NCBI GenBank assembly: GCA_015066565.1
Contig: SVOB01000001.1
Location: 1,334,531-1,398,530 of the forward strand
Length of the DNA stretch: 64,000 bases
Direction: 5' to 3'
From: Oscillospiraceae bacterium
GTDB taxonomy: Bacteria > Bacillota > Clostridia > Oscillospirales > Acutalibacteraceae
Made by a program: the position numbers and the translations under genes. Below are positions 62,882 to 64,000 of this stretch, piece after piece. Within the stretch, counting starts at the first letter, position 1. Every line of letters starts with the position of its first letter. A model generated the notes under the pieces. The model was not told the origin of the DNA. It did no database searches and saw only the letters and a program-made list of their open reading frames with translations.

Positions 62882-63586
62882 TTATTTGCAGAATCTGTGC
62901 CTGCCTATTACCGTTGTAACCGGTCTTGAAAAAATCCACGCCGAAGTTGACGTCGCCGGATTATAATAGTATATTGCTCCGCCTGTCGGGTCCCAGCCGT
63001 TGATTGCGTCCTGCGCCGCTTTTCGTGAGGTTGAGGTCGGTTCAACAGACCAGTTGCTGTCTGTGACGCAGGTGAACGCGCCTTTCTGATATACAACGCC
63101 TGCTATTGTGTCGGGAAACGAAGCGTGCTTTACTCTGTTGAGAATTACTGCGCCTATGGCGACCTGACCCGTGTAGCTCTCGCCTCTGGCTTCGGCGGCT
63201 ATGACCTTTGCGAGAAGATAAATGTCACTGCTGCTGAATGACCCGCTTGACTGATTTGACAGCCCTAAATATAGAAGTGTTTTAGGTCCCGCAATTCCGT
63301 CCGCCGTCAGCCCGCAGCTTCGCTGGAAACTGATGACTGCTTTCCGTGTGGCGGAACCGTATATTCCGTCAACTGCTCCGTTGTAATAACCGAGCTGTTT
63401 GAGCTTAGTCTGTATTCGCCTTACCTCGTCGCCACGCGAGCCGAGCTTTGAAAGAACTTCAATTGCTTTCTGACGGTTGAAATAGACATTCGTTGCAACT
63501 GACAGAATAATTATATTAATCAGTATAAGGCTGATTATCTGAATCAGCAGTTTGTTTTTGTCTTTTTTTAAAGCTGAAAAAGTCAT
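62882..63586 (-). CDS. sleB: Spore cortex-lytic enzyme SleB
   Basis: SleB hydrolyses cortex peptidoglycan during germination. The 234-residue protein has an N-terminal hydrophobic segment (about 14-32), a peptidoglycan-binding domain (GDEVRRIQTKLKQLGYYNGA and FQRSCGLTADGIAGPKTL, about 52-108) and a Hydrolase_2 domain with the catalytic glutamate in AAEARGESYTGQVAIGAVIL and a conserved ending. It implies that the organism forms spores. The partner gene ypeB is not adjacent, which is less usual. Confidence 0.92.
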   Translation of the reverse strand: MTFSALKKDKNKLLIQIISLILINIIILSVATNVYFNRQKAIEVLSKLGSRGDEVRRIQTKLKQLGYYNGAVDGIYGSATRKAVISFQRSCGLTADGIAGPKTLLYLGLSNQSSGSFSSSDIYLLAKVIAAEARGESYTGQVAIGAVILNRVKHASFPDTIAGVVYQKGAFTCVTDSNWSVEPTSTSRKAAQDAINGWDPTGGAIYYYNPATSTSAWIFSRPVTTVIGRHRFCK

Positions 63587-63722
63587 ATTGACACCTCTCT
63601 GAAAATAGTGTTTCCGAGAGTAAAATTATTATTCTAAATATGGGTAATTTTTGAGTAAAATTTCAAGATGTTGTATGTCGAAAAAAGCCGAAAATTTTTT
63701 TGAAATTTTTTGAAAATTTTTG

Positions 63723-63751
63723 TTGACAAGTCGGTTTTGGTGTGCTATTAT
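63723..63751 (+). promoter_or_regulatory. Ribosomal RNA operon promoter P1
   Basis: TTGACA, 17 nt, TATTAT, preceded by A/T tracts (63685-63722) that look like an UP element. Confidence 0.8.
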
Positions 63752-63804
63752 ATCAAAGCTGTCTTGAGGAACGGCACTTATAAATAAAAAAAGTGAAAAA
63801 GTTC

Positions 63805-63834
63805 TTGACAGGGTAACGGGCTTTATGTTATTAT
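63805..63834 (+). promoter_or_regulatory. Ribosomal RNA operon promoter P2
   Basis: AAAGTTCTTGACA, 18 nt, TATTAT, about 80 bp after P1. Tandem near-consensus promoters with this AAAGTTCTTGACA start are typical of Firmicute rrn operons. Confidence 0.8.
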
Positions 63835-63839
63835 AAAAG

Positions 63840-64000
63840 TCCACCCCTCAAAAGGCGGCGGATTTTGAACCTTAAAAATTAAACAACGATGACGAACGAA
63901 AAGGAACCCTGAGATTCCTCAATCGTAAGGTTGAGAGAGTTAAAAGAAGTACTTCAAGTACACAGTAGATTCGGTAAGAATCGAAACAGACGCGCAAGCG
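63840..64000 (+). other. Probable rRNA operon leader, 16S gene not reached
   Basis: The transcript contains GAACCTTAAAAATTAAACAA, a sequence of the kind seen in rrn leaders and spacers of Clostridia, and small hairpins. No start of 16S (AGAGTTTGATC) is seen before the window ends, so no rRNA gene is annotated. Confidence 0.65.

Noticed and set aside
63629..63844. 71-codon minus-strand frame near the right edge
   Set aside because: Overlaps the two rRNA promoters and the A/T tract on the other strand.

Overview
The window looks like chromosomal DNA of an anaerobic, spore-forming member of the Firmicutes (class Clostridia, most like a gut Oscillospirales/Ruminococcaceae-type genome). The evidence is a SleB cortex-lytic enzyme, RNase Y-YmdB and WalJ-RlmH neighbourhoods, a YerC regulator, DUF951, an [FeFe] hydrogenase, strong AGGAGG ribosome binding sites, several TTG starts, and a consensus SOS box of the Bacillus/Clostridium type. 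Species cannot be named from sequence alone.

Layout. (1) 1-5.2 kb, minus strand: an AT-rich accessory segment with an edge-truncated helical protein, a zincless Fpg/Nei-like glycosylase and a TIR-domain protein in one tight operon, then a methyltransferase and a HAD hydrolase that has lost its start, then a GMP synthase lacking its glutaminase domain. (2) 5.3-9.3 kb, plus: a small PQ-loop membrane protein, a GPH-type sugar symporter and a GH36 alpha-galactosidase (alpha-galactoside use). (3) 9.3-12.9 kb, minus: [FeFe] hydrogenase overlapping a NuoF-tail/GltD-like flavoprotein. (4) 13.0-13.3 kb: first copy of a 280-bp element with terminal inverted repeats. (5) 13.5-26.6 kb, plus: DUF1846, murA, walJ-rlmH, rny-ymdB-solute-binding lipoprotein-recG, an M23 peptidase and a DMT transporter. 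(6) 26.7-31.8 kb, minus: envelope/exopolysaccharide-type genes (DUF3048 lipoprotein, sugar transferase, cyclase, CpsB-like phosphatase, AI-2E-type permease). (7) 32.0-34.5 kb, plus: hom-lysC, with an apparent internal start in lysC. (8) 34.6-40.1 kb, minus: metG-tatD, then yerC-methyltransferase-hslO, then a CAP protein. (9) 40.2-49.9 kb, plus: rlmB with a P-type-ATPase-like pseudoenzyme, DUF951-prfA-sua5-RAYT transposase-coaE, M18 aminopeptidase, prfB. (10) 50-59.2 kb, plus: a repeat-bearing CAP surface protein, a REP-hairpin cluster, guaB-purB and three envelope proteins. (11) 59.4-62.6 kb, plus: GNAT, an SOS-controlled small ORF, and a TPR protein with an M50-like pseudopeptidase. (12) Second copy of the 280-bp element, sleB on the minus strand, then tandem strong promoters and a leader typical of an rRNA operon whose 16S gene would start just past the right edge.

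Most of the window is housekeeping. The unusual material is the TIR/Fpg-like operon at the left edge, the paired 280-bp elements, a RAYT gene carrying REP hairpins inside its own reading frame together with a REP cluster 6 kb away, the LexA-boxed 79-residue gene, and two membrane pseudoenzymes (P-type ATPase-like, M50-like). No tRNA or rRNA gene and no CRISPR array was seen inside the window.
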